Positions 19,264 through 28,086 are shown, counted from the stretch's first letter. The stretch: 64,000 bases of DNA from an uncultured Oceanospirillaceae bacterium (GCA_937138495.1 CAKZPE010000007.1:62001-126000); one strand, 5' to 3'. Notes: generated from the sequence alone by a model not told the origin. Translations and numbers: made by a program.

Positions 19264-21888
19264 TTAAGGGGCGTTTTTCAGCAAGCGAAAACGTGGTTGC
19301 GGCCCGGCTGAACCGGAACGTGCCGGTGAGTCGAAGGCAATGCCACCACTGACCAGGGTATCCAGTGTAGTGGTTTCAATTTCAAGGCCGCTGAACAGCC
19401 CAAAGTCAGCACTGATACCGCTGAGGTTCCAGAAGCGACTGTCAGCTTTGACGAGCTTGCTGTATTTAGGTTGGATATTGGCATAAATTTCAACGCTTTG
19501 CAGGTCTTCTCCTAATTCAAATCCGGTTATCTGACCCACTTTGAGACCCCGGTAATACACCGGGCTGCCGGTTTCGACTGAATCCAGCTCCGGCGAAGTC
19601 AGGGTGACATTGAGCCCGGGCAGGCTGACGGCAGGTGCGTTGTCGATGCCTTTAAACCGGGTTTGGCGGGGCGCTTTCAGGTTCTTTCCTGCGCTGGCGA
19701 CAATGTAATTACCGCTGAGCAAGGCCTCCGGGTTTTTAATGCCACTCAGGGAAATCTGGCTGCTGGCTATCCAGAAGCGGCTGCCTTCCCGGGCAAGGAA
19801 CTCCGCCTGCTGATCAATGATCACCCGGGCTTCTGTCTTTCCGCTGGCATCAAGGAGTCTGACGCTATCCACCCGCCCCATTTTCAGGCCCTGAAAACGC
19901 AGTTCTGCACCGGGTTCAAGTGTATTGCCCGGCGGGAAGCTGATGTTAATCGCCAGCGCGTCGTACAAACCTTCCTGCTTGTTCGGATAGAGGGTGAACT
20001 GTTGATTGAACTTCGCGGCTTTACTGTTCCCCGGTTTGTTATCAAAGGCGATGCCCCCCCGTACGATGGTGTCTATGGATTCTGTTTGCAGGGTTAGCCC
20101 GGATAAGTCCAGCTTGGCGTGAATGCCGCTGGCATTCCAGAAGCGACTTTTGCTGGTGACAAGATGGCGATAGGCCTTATCGATCAGTACCTGAACTTCG
20201 ACATTTTTACCGTCATCACCCAGCCGGTAAGCATGCACTTTACCGACAGGAAGCTGCCGGTAAAGCACTGGTGAACCCGACTTGACCGAGCCCAGTTGCT
20301 CGCTGACCAGGCGGATTTGCAACTTGCCAGCCTGATTACTGTAAAGCAGTCTGCCTTGCTGACTGGCGGTATCGAAGTCTTTGTAGAGGCGGAATTGCTG
20401 ATTAGGGGCAGCATCCTGCTTGTCTTTTATATCGGGGGTAAAGAAGCTGATCCCCCCCTTGATAACGGAGGTCAGTGAGCCGGTATCCAGTTTTACGCCA
20501 TCCAGTCCGGCGTCAACCTGTACACCGCTGATGTTCCAGAAACGGCTGTTGGATTTCAACAGGGCGGAATGTTCTTTGGCAATGGTTGCGTGGATAAGTA
20601 CTTTGTTGCCCTGTTCAATCAGCTCATACCCCCGTACTTCACCAACAGGGACTTGTCGGTAAAGAACCGGAGAGCCGAAGTCCAGAGATCCCAGCTGGTC
20701 TGCAATGATCCGGATGTCCAGCCCGGGAATCCCTGGCCGCTTCGACGGCGGTGTATTCAGCGCGACGAATCTGAACAGAGGAATGCCGGGGCCAGGCTGT
20801 AGCTGGATCGCATTGCCGTCGAACAGCTGGCCGATCTGAGTAATGTCGAAGTCCGGTTTAGGCAACCAGAACTGGCTACCGGCACGCAGCAGAGGTTTGG
20901 CCCGCGGGTCGATAAGCAGGTGAGCTGTCTGGCTGGTCAGGTCATTATTAAATTCAAGTTTTTGCACCCGGCCGATGACGATTTCCTGGCTGACGACTTT
21001 AGTACCTTCTGACAAAGGCGTGCGGGCCGGGAACTGAACTGCGACGGTCACACCGTCTTCCGCAGCTTCGTAGTCACTGTACAGCGGCAGGATCTTGTCC
21101 GGATCCAGTTCACCGCCATCTGCCGGTGTATAGAAGCCGATTCCCCCGGCGACAATCGAAGCAAGGGAGTCAAACTTAATGTCCAGCTTGGGTAAATCTG
21201 CTTTGATACTGATGCCGCTGGCGTTCCAGAAGCGGGTGCCTCCGTTGATTAACTGGCTGTGTTTACTTTCAACATAGAGGTCAATTAATACCTGTTGCTG
21301 GTCATCACCGAGTTTTACATCAATGACTTCCCCGACCTGTATATCCCGGTAAAACAGCTTGGATCCCCGGTAAACTGAAGCGGCAGAGTCACTGCTGAGG
21401 GTCAGGTAGAGTCCTGGCTTATCCTTACTGGACGGCGGCGGTTCGCTGTCAGCAATAAAGTCCCGGCGATCTTCCCCGTCACCGGGCTGAATACCGATGT
21501 AATACCCGGACAGCAGCGTCTCCAGACCTCGGACGCCGCTTAAGGATACCTGGGGCTTAACCAGCCAGAAGCGGGTGTTTTCATGCAGCAGAGGCTCCGC
21601 TTCACTGGCCATTTCAATGATAGCGGTGACACCTTTCAAGTCTTCGTTCAGGCGTAACTGTTTGATGGTGCCGCTGGGCAGGCCACGGAACAGTACTTTG
21701 GTTTTTTCGGCTTCCAGTCCTTCTGCTGATTCGAACTGCACTTCAATGGTAATACCGGCGTCCTGATAGCTTTGCCATGCGAGCCAGGCGGCAATTAACG
21801 CAGCAATCAGCGGCAGTATCCAGACAAATGACGGGCCGCGGTGCTGCTTTATAACGGCGTCTGTTGCAGAGGTATTCTCAGGTGTCAT
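19264..21888 (-). CDS. letB: Intermembrane lipid transport protein LetB (seven MCE domains)
   Basis: 874 residues, close to the E. coli LetB (YebT) length. One N-terminal membrane helix (WILPLIAALIAAWLAW) is followed by seven tandem MCE domains beginning near residues 45, 160, 285, 395, 520, 640 and 755. Each carries the recurring G-S/T-x-V-x-Y/F-R and S-R-F-W elements (SRFWNASGI, SRFWNISGV and similar). In E. coli the hexamer builds a periplasm-spanning tunnel for lipids between the two membranes. The start overlaps the upstream letA part by 11 bp, indicating coupled translation. Confidence 0.92.
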   Translation of the reverse strand: MTPENTSATDAVIKQHRGPSFVWILPLIAALIAAWLAWQSYQDAGITIEVQFESAEGLEAEKTKVLFRGLPSGTIKQLRLNEDLKGVTAIIEMASEAEPLLHENTRFWLVKPQVSLSGVRGLETLLSGYYIGIQPGDGEDRRDFIADSEPPPSSKDKPGLYLTLSSDSAASVYRGSKLFYRDIQVGEVIDVKLGDDQQQVLIDLYVESKHSQLINGGTRFWNASGISIKADLPKLDIKFDSLASIVAGGIGFYTPADGGELDPDKILPLYSDYEAAEDGVTVAVQFPARTPLSEGTKVVSQEIVIGRVQKLEFNNDLTSQTAHLLIDPRAKPLLRAGSQFWLPKPDFDITQIGQLFDGNAIQLQPGPGIPLFRFVALNTPPSKRPGIPGLDIRIIADQLGSLDFGSPVLYRQVPVGEVRGYELIEQGNKVLIHATIAKEHSALLKSNSRFWNISGVQVDAGLDGVKLDTGSLTSVIKGGISFFTPDIKDKQDAAPNQQFRLYKDFDTASQQGRLLYSNQAGKLQIRLVSEQLGSVKSGSPVLYRQLPVGKVHAYRLGDDGKNVEVQVLIDKAYRHLVTSKSRFWNASGIHAKLDLSGLTLQTESIDTIVRGGIAFDNKPGNSKAAKFNQQFTLYPNKQEGLYDALAINISFPPGNTLEPGAELRFQGLKMGRVDSVRLLDASGKTEARVIIDQQAEFLAREGSRFWIASSQISLSGIKNPEALLSGNYIVASAGKNLKAPRQTRFKGIDNAPAVSLPGLNVTLTSPELDSVETGSPVYYRGLKVGQITGFELGEDLQSVEIYANIQPKYSKLVKADSRFWNLSGISADFGLFSGLEIETTTLDTLVSGGIAFDSPARSGSAGPQPRFRLLKNAP

Positions 21889-22522
21889 GATGTTGGGTGT
21901 CCGTAGGTGCGTATTTATCCCAGATTAAACGGGTATCAAAGTTCAGGGCGGAAAGCATGGTCAGAATAACCACAGCAGCGAACGCTGTGGCGCCATGCCC
22001 GGGCGATATACTGGCAAGGCTGCCAAGCTGAACCAGCGCGACCAGTACCGCGATTACAAATATATCCAGCATAGACCAGCGACCGACCCACTCCACACCG
22101 CGGTAAAGCCAGGTTTTTTGCCGGGCGCTGGTTCGCCAGTGAAATTTCAGGCTGAGTAACAGCGTCAGCATACCAATAATTTTGAGACAGGGAATGACGA
22201 TACTGGCAACCAGAACGACCAGTCCGATCCCCCAGAATCCTTTACTGAAGAGTTCAATAATGCCGCTCATAATTGTGCTGGGAGCACCACTGCCAAAGCT
22301 CTTAAAGGTCATGATTGGCAAGAGGTTTGCCGGGAAGAAACAGATCACTGATGCAATCAGGAAGGCCCAGCTGCGCTGCAGGGTATGTTCCATACGGCTG
22401 TGTAACGGAGTCTGGCACACATCACAGCGCTGATGCTGCTGTTCAAGTGAGTGGAGGCTGTGACAGTGCCGACAAAGCAGAAAACCCTGCTGGCGTGCCG
22501 ACTTATATTCTCCGGTACTCAT
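21878..22522 (-). CDS. PqiA-domain membrane protein, second half of a split LetA
   Basis: 214 residues: an N-terminal zinc ribbon (CRHCHSL...CDVCQTPL) and four predicted membrane helices of the PqiA type (FPANLLPIMTFKSFG motif). It corresponds to the C-terminal PqiA unit of E. coli LetA (YebS), which is one protein with two such units. It overlaps the upstream half by 4 bp (ATGA) and letB by 11 bp. Confidence 0.88.
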   Translation of the reverse strand: MSTGEYKSARQQGFLLCRHCHSLHSLEQQHQRCDVCQTPLHSRMEHTLQRSWAFLIASVICFFPANLLPIMTFKSFGSGAPSTIMSGIIELFSKGFWGIGLVVLVASIVIPCLKIIGMLTLLLSLKFHWRTSARQKTWLYRGVEWVGRWSMLDIFVIAVLVALVQLGSLASISPGHGATAFAAVVILTMLSALNFDTRLIWDKYAPTDTQHHDT

Positions 22523-23157
22523 GGCTGCGCCTCACCGGAGTTGCGCCGTTGCTTCACCATTTGCCAGGCGTGCTGGGTATCAAACAGACTGTTGGTCAGG
22601 CAGGTAGTGAAAATAAGGCCTGCCAGGCAGTAAAGTCCCAGGCCCGGCTCCAGGTTAGCAATATCTTTCAGCTTAATGACGGCAATAAGCGTACCGATCA
22701 TATATATCTCCAGCATGCCCCAGCCGTGAAGGGTGTGATACAGGTTAAGGCTCTGTCGCAGGTAATGGCCCGCAATGCTGAATTGTAAACAGGCGGTAAT
22801 GTATGTCAGCAGCAGGATTTGGAGGCCCGGCACCAGCACTGCAAAAATAAGCACAACGGCTGCAACTATGGCTAAGCCGCCGTCATATAAGGATAATACG
22901 CTTTGTAAAATGGTTTCACTCTGTTGCTGGCCAAAAATACTCAGGCTTAAAATGGGCAGCAGGTTAGCCGGTAAAAACAGAATCAGACTGGTGATGGCCA
23001 GCGCCAGTCCCCGTTCAATCGGGTTCAGGCGGGCATGAAACAGCTTGGCATGACAGCGGGGACAGTTCAGTGACTGGCCCTTTTGCAGGCGGGTTCTGGC
23101 GATAAGCAGGTCGCAGTCGTGACAGGCGATAAATGAGCTGGTTGGTGTTTTCATCAT
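22519..23157 (-). CDS. PqiA-domain membrane protein, first half of a split LetA
   Basis: 212 residues with the same plan as the next gene: a zinc ribbon (ACHDCDLL...CPRCHAKLF) and four membrane helices with the FLPANLLPILSL motif. It matches the N-terminal PqiA unit of LetA. The two halves, coupled by an ATGA overlap, probably assemble into the LetA-like inner-membrane partner of LetB. Splitting is common outside enterics. Confidence 0.88.
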   Translation of the reverse strand: MMKTPTSSFIACHDCDLLIARTRLQKGQSLNCPRCHAKLFHARLNPIERGLALAITSLILFLPANLLPILSLSIFGQQQSETILQSVLSLYDGGLAIVAAVVLIFAVLVPGLQILLLTYITACLQFSIAGHYLRQSLNLYHTLHGWGMLEIYMIGTLIAVIKLKDIANLEPGLGLYCLAGLIFTTCLTNSLFDTQHAWQMVKQRRNSGEAQP

Positions 23158-23250
23158 GATATGTATAGTACCGGTAAGCGGGCAGTGAAACAGTCAGACG
23201 GTTAACCGGCAGTTAACACTTAATTATTAGCATAATTTATTGGATGGCAG

Positions 23251-23949
23251 ATGAATACAAACTTATTGCCCTGTGTTGAAGTTGAACCGGTGAAACCGGC
23301 AGATGCTGCGGTTATCTGGCTGCATGGGCTCGGCGCTGATGGCCATGATTTTGCGGGCATTGTGCCTGCTCTGAACCTGCCGGAAAACGCGGCTGTCCGG
23401 TTTGTTTTTCCCCATGCTCCTGAGCGGCCGGTAACCGTAAACAACGGTTGGGTGATGCGTGCCTGGTATGACATTCTGGAAATGAATATTAGCCGGAAAG
23501 TGGATACTGCTTCGTTGCTGGAGTCTGCAGAGCAGGTTAGCGGACTGATTCGCCGGGAAATTGACCGGGGCATTCCGGCAGAGCGTATCGTACTGGCCGG
23601 GTTCTCTCAGGGAGGCGCGGTGGTGTATCAGACGGGCCTGGCTTATCCACAGCGTTTAGCCGGCCTTCTGGCGTTATCAACCTATGTGCCCTGTGAACAA
23701 AGTTTACGGGAAGTTGTGGGGTTACCGGAGGTGTCAGAACCGGGTAACCGTGATTTACCGGTGATGGTAGTTCATGGTTCACAGGATGATGTGGTGCCGC
23801 TACAGTTAGGCGAATCAGCAACAGAATTATTAACAACGTTAGGTTTTTCACCGCAGTGGCGAACCTGTCCGATTGATCACAGTGTCAGTGCAGAAGAAGT
23901 AGAAATGATTTCTGAATGGCTGAAAAATGTTTTAAATTTAAAGGCTTAA
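23251..23949 (+). CDS. Carboxylesterase/phospholipase family 2 (EstB-like)
   Basis: 232 residues. The triad is plain: Ser in AGFSQGGAVVY, Asp in HGSQDDVVP and His in PIDHSVS; the WLHGLGADGHDF oxyanion segment is conserved. Family members are small cytoplasmic esterases hydrolysing short acyl esters or thioesters, related to eukaryotic acyl-protein thioesterases. It is followed 24 bp later by the SlyD-like gene, so the two may be co-transcribed. Confidence 0.9.
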   Translation: MNTNLLPCVEVEPVKPADAAVIWLHGLGADGHDFAGIVPALNLPENAAVRFVFPHAPERPVTVNNGWVMRAWYDILEMNISRKVDTASLLESAEQVSGLIRREIDRGIPAERIVLAGFSQGGAVVYQTGLAYPQRLAGLLALSTYVPCEQSLREVVGLPEVSEPGNRDLPVMVVHGSQDDVVPLQLGESATELLTTLGFSPQWRTCPIDHSVSAEEVEMISEWLKNVLNLKA

Positions 23950-23973
23950 GGCCGTACTGGAAAGAATCTGAAA

Positions 23974-24447
23974 ATGAATATTACCGAAAACTGTTACGTT
24001 GAGTTTCATTACGCACTGTTTAATGAAGAAAAAGAAGTGGTTGACGGATCACGGGATGCGGGCCCTTTACCTTATGTTCATGGTCAGGGAAATATAATCC
24101 CGGGGCTTGAGCTGGCGCTGGCGGGTCATCAGGTGGGTGATAAGTTGACCGCAACCATTGAGCCGGCTCAGGGGTACGGTGAGCGTGATGAAGATAAAGT
24201 TTCAATTGTGGATAAAGCATCATTTGACGCTTTTCCAAGCATTGAAGAAGGTATGTTCTGCCAGATTGGTGATGATCCTTCACGTCCTCAGCTGGTAACC
24301 ATTGTTGCCATTAATGAGGAAGAAGGCGAAGTAACCATTGATGCTAACCATCCGTTTGCCGGACAAACACTTAATTTTGAAATAGAAGTAATGGTTGTGC
24401 GTCAGGCAACTGATGCTGAACTGAAAGACGGTGTCGTTGTTCAGTAA
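23974..24447 (+). CDS. SlyD-like FKBP peptidyl-prolyl isomerase
   Basis: 157 residues. An FKBP domain (YVHGQGNIIPGLELALAGHQ) is interrupted by the insert-in-flap (chaperone) domain at residues about 65-125, as in SlyD. The metal-binding His/Cys-rich tail of enteric SlyD is absent, so it is closer to the short SlpA/FkpB-type enzymes. It accelerates prolyl bond isomerisation and prevents aggregation in the cytoplasm. Confidence 0.88.
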   Translation: MNITENCYVEFHYALFNEEKEVVDGSRDAGPLPYVHGQGNIIPGLELALAGHQVGDKLTATIEPAQGYGERDEDKVSIVDKASFDAFPSIEEGMFCQIGDDPSRPQLVTIVAINEEEGEVTIDANHPFAGQTLNFEIEVMVVRQATDAELKDGVVVQ

Positions 24448-24479
24448 CCAACAGAAGTAAATTTTCGAGGAAAACTATA

Positions 24480-24674
24480 ATGCGTTTAATACTGGCTTTA
24501 TTACTGCCCTGGTTGCAGTTTTTTACGATTGGACGGCCAATCGCAGGCATCGTCTGTCTGATTCTGCAAATTAGCCTGATTGGCTGGATTCCGGCTGCTA
24601 TCTGGTCGGTGTACGCGCTGAGCCAGTATAAGACGGATAAGAAAATTGCCGAGGCTTTGAATAAAGACGGCTAA
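24480..24674 (+). CDS. Pmp3/YqaE-family small membrane protein
   Basis: 64 residues, two membrane helices (MRLILALLLPWLQFFTIG and the segment near 27-48) and a short charged tail. Size, topology and the GWIPAAIWSVYAL motif fit the Pmp3/YqaE/UPF0057 family, linked to salt and envelope stress. It begins 33 bp after the SlyD-like gene with a GAGGAAAA ribosome-binding site, and a terminator follows. Confidence 0.85.
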   Translation: MRLILALLLPWLQFFTIGRPIAGIVCLILQISLIGWIPAAIWSVYALSQYKTDKKIAEALNKDG

Positions 24675-24716
24675 GCCTGACAGCAGTTAAGCTGCTGAGA
24701 AACAACTGTATCCGCA

Positions 24717-24742
24717 GGGTGCCTGTTCAGGCGCCCTTTTTT
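24717..24742 (+). terminator. Rho-independent terminator
   Basis: GGGTGCCTG pairs with CAGGCGCCC (one G-T pair), loop TT, then six T at 24737-24742. It ends the esterase - SlyD-like - Pmp3 transcript. Confidence 0.85.
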
Positions 24743-24781
24743 ATACCTGCGTTTTGCTGTTCTGCCATCAAATGATGATGG

Positions 24782-25039
24782 TCAGACTTTTTCCTGCCAT
24801 TTCAGGTCGCCGATCTGGACATTGAGCCATTCAAAGCCAATTCGGCGTGCGACGGCAGCAGCACCATCCAGACTTTTAAATTCCCGTTCACCCTTAGAGC
24901 GCTGCAAATTCAGGGTCAGTACTTCGCTCTGTTTAGTGATGAATTTCAGCGTCCAGCCACGGGCCATTGATACGGGTGCCGCCTGACAAGATTCAAAAAC
25001 ACCTGCCTTAAAAAGAAGCTTAATTTCTCTTTCTTGCAT
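24782..25039 (-). CDS. Small hypothetical protein, plasmid/mobile-element-like
   Basis: 85 residues beginning MQEREIKLLFKAGVFESC. The ATG at 25039 is preferred because AAGGTGTAAAG precedes it; an upstream ATG would add nine residues. The pattern ARGWTLKF...FKSLDGAAAVARRIG recalls small proteins often carried by plasmids and conjugative elements near partition genes. The role is not established. It flanks the AT-rich gene-free tract. Confidence 0.5.
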   Translation of the reverse strand: MQEREIKLLFKAGVFESCQAAPVSMARGWTLKFITKQSEVLTLNLQRSKGEREFKSLDGAAAVARRIGFEWLNVQIGDLKWQEKV

Positions 25040-25580
25040 TGTCTTTACACCTTTGTGATTAATCAAAATATTATTAAGTTAAGTATATATCTTATTGCAA
25101 TACTTTGAAAATAAATAAGGATGATTTTTAATGTGTAAGTTATTGTTTTTTAAGATAAAAATAAAAAAGTTTTCAGGAGCGATTTTATGTTGATTCTGAT
25201 GGCGTAACTTGTTGTAAATAAAGGATATTTTTTCTATGGGCTTACAGTGAAAAATATTTATTAAGATGTTCTCTTTAATAGTTTTTGGGTTGTTAAAAAT
25301 AGATAGATAAAAATCAATATTAAAATATGATTTATTGCAACGAAATTGTGCGCTGTAAGGCGCTCAGTTGTGCTGTATTCGGGTGAACTGAGAATTTTCA
25401 GCACTGAAGCTCAGAAACTGAAACGGCCAGATAGCAGTGGATAAGGCGTGTATCCGAAGAGGGAGGACAGAGGCAGGCGCGATGGCGCGGGTGTTTCAGA
25501 GGAGAGAGGTAGCTGTTTTACGCAGCCGGAATCCTGACCACATCAGGCCGATGAAAAGTCGTGTTGGAAAGGCGAAAGCT
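25040..25580. other. AT-rich tract without recognisable genes
   Basis: Bases 25040-25370 are strikingly AT-rich compared with the roughly 50 percent GC of the surroundings, with many A/T runs. The rest to 25580 is of normal composition but holds only a short spurious reading frame. No tRNA, rRNA or terminator is visible. It may be the edge of an acquired segment or an H-NS-like target. It separates the Pmp3 gene region from the microprotein and P-loop protein genes. Confidence 0.5.
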
Positions 25581-25766
25581 TTAGTCCAGGCGGTCAGCGA
25601 TCATTGCTTCAATGGTGGCTAACTGGGTTTGCAGGGCAGCAAGGCTGCTGTCTGAGTCGTCGGTCACCGGGGAGATTTTAATCATATCCAGGAGATCAAG
25701 CAGAAATGCCTGTTCGTTCATTTGCCGGAGTTGCTCTGGGGTCCAGTGTTTGATTATACGTGTCAT
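25581..25766 (-). CDS. Small uncharacterised protein (61 residues)
   Basis: MTRIIKHWTPEQLRQMNEQ... 61 residues, acidic and helical, with a TGAGG ribosome-binding site about 9 nt upstream of the ATG. No known domain is seen. The ending ATIEAMIADRLD and overall charge suggest a coiled-coil or protein-binding peptide. It lies between an AT-rich tract and the FNR-like box. A real gene is plausible but not certain. Confidence 0.4.
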   Translation of the reverse strand: MTRIIKHWTPEQLRQMNEQAFLLDLLDMIKISPVTDDSDSSLAALQTQLATIEAMIADRLD

Positions 25767-25926
25767 GGTGTTGCCTCAAATTGCAGTGCAGACCGGTGAA
25801 GGCGGCAGCGGTATTACGTCGCACAGTTGCAGAGGGCTGCGTGTGCGCTTCTTTAAGTTATGGGTCAGAGATGACGGTTTTGCAAATTTACGGATTGGCT
25901 TGCCGGGGCCGATATCGGCGCGGATA

Positions 25927-25940
25927 TTGAGTTATATCAA
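25927..25940 (+). promoter_or_regulatory. Candidate FNR/Anr box
   Basis: TTGAGTTATATCAA matches the TTGAT-N4-ATCAA consensus with one mismatch and lies 65 bp upstream of the start of the membrane microprotein. It would put that gene under oxygen control. Confidence 0.45.
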
Positions 25941-26005
25941 TATTTGCTAATACAAATGGGCGTACCATGTCCCCAATGATTAATAGAGCTGATTGGGGTG
26001 ATCGT

Positions 26006-26137
26006 ATGTTTGGTATTGATCCTTATGTTTTCGAAACTTTATGGCCAAGTCTGTTAGGCATTGCCGGTATGACAGCAGTAATGATTTGGGGCGCTTTTAA
26101 AGTACGTAAACTGATTAACGAAGATGTTAAGAAGTAA
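26006..26137 (+). CDS. 43-residue single-pass membrane microprotein
   Basis: MFGIDPYVFETLWPSLLGIA... A short periplasmic-type N-terminus is followed by one hydrophobic helix (about residues 13-33) and a basic/acidic tail (KVRKLINEDVKK). The ATG at 26006 is preceded by GGGGTGA at a good distance; two earlier in-frame ATGs (25967, 25976) are less well placed. A terminator follows 41 bp after the stop and an FNR-like box lies upstream, so it looks like a complete one-gene unit. It may be an accessory subunit of a respiratory complex, but this is only suggested by the regulation. Confidence 0.6.
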   Translation: MFGIDPYVFETLWPSLLGIAGMTAVMIWGAFKVRKLINEDVKK

Positions 26138-26177
26138 TTGAGTTTCACTTCTGCGGTTTTTACAGAGACCGTCGTAT

Positions 26178-26219
26178 AAACGCCGTATCTGATGATTCAG
26201 TTACGGCGTTTCTGTTTTT
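26178..26219 (+). terminator. Rho-independent terminator after microprotein gene
   Basis: AAACGCCGTA (26178-26187) pairs with TTACGGCGTTT (26201-26211), followed by a T-rich stretch to 26219. Confidence 0.8.
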
Positions 26220-26352
26220 GGCGCACTGAATTTTCCTGTCGTAGTCAGCTCCGGCGCTGACGCAAATTGATTCCAATTCCTCTTCCTGTTCTGGCAGACT
26301 TGAACTTTAGTATGAATGGCTGCCCGGTGTGGCCGCGCCTGCAGGAATCACT

Positions 26353-28086
26353 ATGTCTGTATCTGAACAGCAACAAATAACCACAAGCGCAGAGTCATGC
26401 AGTGCCTGGGCCCCCGGGCTGGACGCGGAACTGCCAAAAGATTTGCTGGATCAGGAAACTGTCTTTTTATCCTCGAATACGCTGAGTCGTTACCGTGATG
26501 TTATGGAATGGGTCGATCAGACCGGAATGTCTGCCGGTGATCTGGTTGCGTTTCGGACTGAGCGTCTTGCGTTGCATGAACTGATTGTACGGGTGACCGC
26601 TGATCTGAGAGTCATGGAGGGGGAAACGGATGAAGCACTGGGGATTAATTTCCGGGTAATTGTGACGGATATTTTCGAACACTTTATCCGTCCGCAGTTG
26701 GCAGTGATTTCAGCGGAGTTCAATCAGTTACAGAAAGATGTGGAGCGGTGTGCAAGAGATATTTTAACGCAACAGCTGAATGCCGGTGCAGAGCCGCCGG
26801 AGGAAAAAGTCTCAGGTTGGCGGGGTTGGTTGCCCTGGCTGAAGAAGCCACGTAAAGAACCGGCCCGGCCACTGGTTATGGAGTCTGCACTGGAGCGTGA
26901 TTACCGGGTAATAAACGGCTTTAAACAGTCTGGTCTTGCCAGTGAAGACCGGTTTATCCGGGCCGTTTACCGGAGCCTTTATCAGGTTTTGAGTGCGGTG
27001 GCGGGCCGGCGGGGGTATCTGGGGACGGATCTGGAAAATCTTACTCTGCTGGTTACCCGTCATGTGATGAACAGTTACGGCAGTCGTCGAATGGGGGAGT
27101 GGATTGTTCCTTGCATTGACGCTGCAGTGGAAACCCGGGGGTATCTCCGGGTTGAAAAAGTTTCTGAGCCTCTGCTGATCAGCCTTAAAGGTGCGTCGGC
27201 AGCAGGGAAAAGCTCTTTGCGGCCAATGCTGCAGACAATTCTCCGTGCAAAGGGAATAAAACCCGGCAGTTATGCAACGGTCAGCCCGGATATCTGGCGC
27301 CGTTTACTGCTGGATTACGAAGCATTGGGTGAGGCGTACAAGTACGCCGGCCGCTTTACCAGCAACGAAGTTAACGTGATTGACGCTAAGTTCGATCATT
27401 ATGTGCGGCGTCAGGCAGATGAACAGGCGTCGATATCACATCTACTGGTAGACCGTTTCCGGTTCGACAGTTTCTCCAGCGAAAAAGTATCTAAAATTCT
27501 GCATGATACGTACGCTAAATATGTTCATACCTTGCAGATGTATTTTGTGGTCACACCTCCTGAAGCTACGGTAGAGCGGGGATGGGAACGGGGCTTGCAG
27601 CGGGGCCGGTATAAAGCCGTAGAGGATTTTCTCGGGCACAGTGTTGAAGCGTATGCGGGGATGCCGAAAATTTTCTGTAAGTGGCTGGCTTATGACCGGC
27701 CGTTATTCCGTTACGAATTTTTGGATAACAGTGTGCCAAAGGGCGAGTTTCCACTGCCCATTGCGATTGGTACACAAAAGAAAATGCGTATTTTCCGGCC
27801 ACTGGGGTTGGTTAACATTCAGCGCTATCAAAAGATTAATATCTATGCGAACAGCCCGGAAGAGGTATACCCGAGAAGTGCTTCACTGGATGTCGCTGAC
27901 AATTGTCAGTTCTTACTGGAGTGTTTACGGCGCATTCCTCATGTGAGTTTTGTCGACCCGGAGTCCGACAGTGTATATCTGGAATTTCATCAGAATGAGC
28001 ATCGGATTATCAATGAAGCACTGTACCGGCGTTGTCTTGAAGATGATGATCTGGCGGCTGTATTTAAGTGTGTTACCTCCCGCTGA
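26353..28086 (+). CDS. Large uncharacterised protein with zeta-toxin-like P-loop kinase domain
   Basis: 577 residues, starting at the ATG at 26353 (AGGA six bases upstream). The N-terminal 280 residues are helical without known motifs, apart from a tryptophan/lysine-rich linker (GWRGWLPWLKKPRKEPARP). Residues about 285-470 hold a Walker A motif (LKGASAAGKSSLRPML) followed by a segment with SPDIWRRLLLDYE and FDHYVRRQADEQ. This layout matches zeta-toxin/UDP-GlcNAc-kinase-like and polynucleotide-kinase-like P-loop enzymes. LLVDRFRFDSFSSEKV and VVTPPEATVERGWERGLQRG fit a Walker-B-like acidic strand and an arginine-rich lid. No epsilon-type antitoxin lies next to it, so classical toxin-antitoxin function is not indicated. 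Substrate unknown. Confidence 0.6.
   Translation: MSVSEQQQITTSAESCSAWAPGLDAELPKDLLDQETVFLSSNTLSRYRDVMEWVDQTGMSAGDLVAFRTERLALHELIVRVTADLRVMEGETDEALGINFRVIVTDIFEHFIRPQLAVISAEFNQLQKDVERCARDILTQQLNAGAEPPEEKVSGWRGWLPWLKKPRKEPARPLVMESALERDYRVINGFKQSGLASEDRFIRAVYRSLYQVLSAVAGRRGYLGTDLENLTLLVTRHVMNSYGSRRMGEWIVPCIDAAVETRGYLRVEKVSEPLLISLKGASAAGKSSLRPMLQTILRAKGIKPGSYATVSPDIWRRLLLDYEALGEAYKYAGRFTSNEVNVIDAKFDHYVRRQADEQASISHLLVDRFRFDSFSSEKVSKILHDTYAKYVHTLQMYFVVTPPEATVERGWERGLQRGRYKAVEDFLGHSVEAYAGMPKIFCKWLAYDRPLFRYEFLDNSVPKGEFPLPIAIGTQKKMRIFRPLGLVNIQRYQKINIYANSPEEVYPRSASLDVADNCQFLLECLRRIPHVSFVDPESDSVYLEFHQNEHRIINEALYRRCLEDDDLAAVFKCVTSR

Noticed and set aside
19264..21888. Internal duplications as a recent tandem repeat
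   Set aside because: The seven units are the normal MCE domains of LetB and differ widely in sequence.
25437..25622. Open frame of 61 codons, plus strand, beginning MDKACIRRGR
   Set aside because: No ribosome-binding site; overlaps the better-supported minus-strand small ORF; composition looks non-coding.
26353..28086. Classical epsilon/zeta toxin-antitoxin pair with the 43-residue microprotein as antitoxin
   Set aside because: The microprotein is a membrane peptide with its own terminator before the P-loop gene; it does not resemble an epsilon antitoxin.
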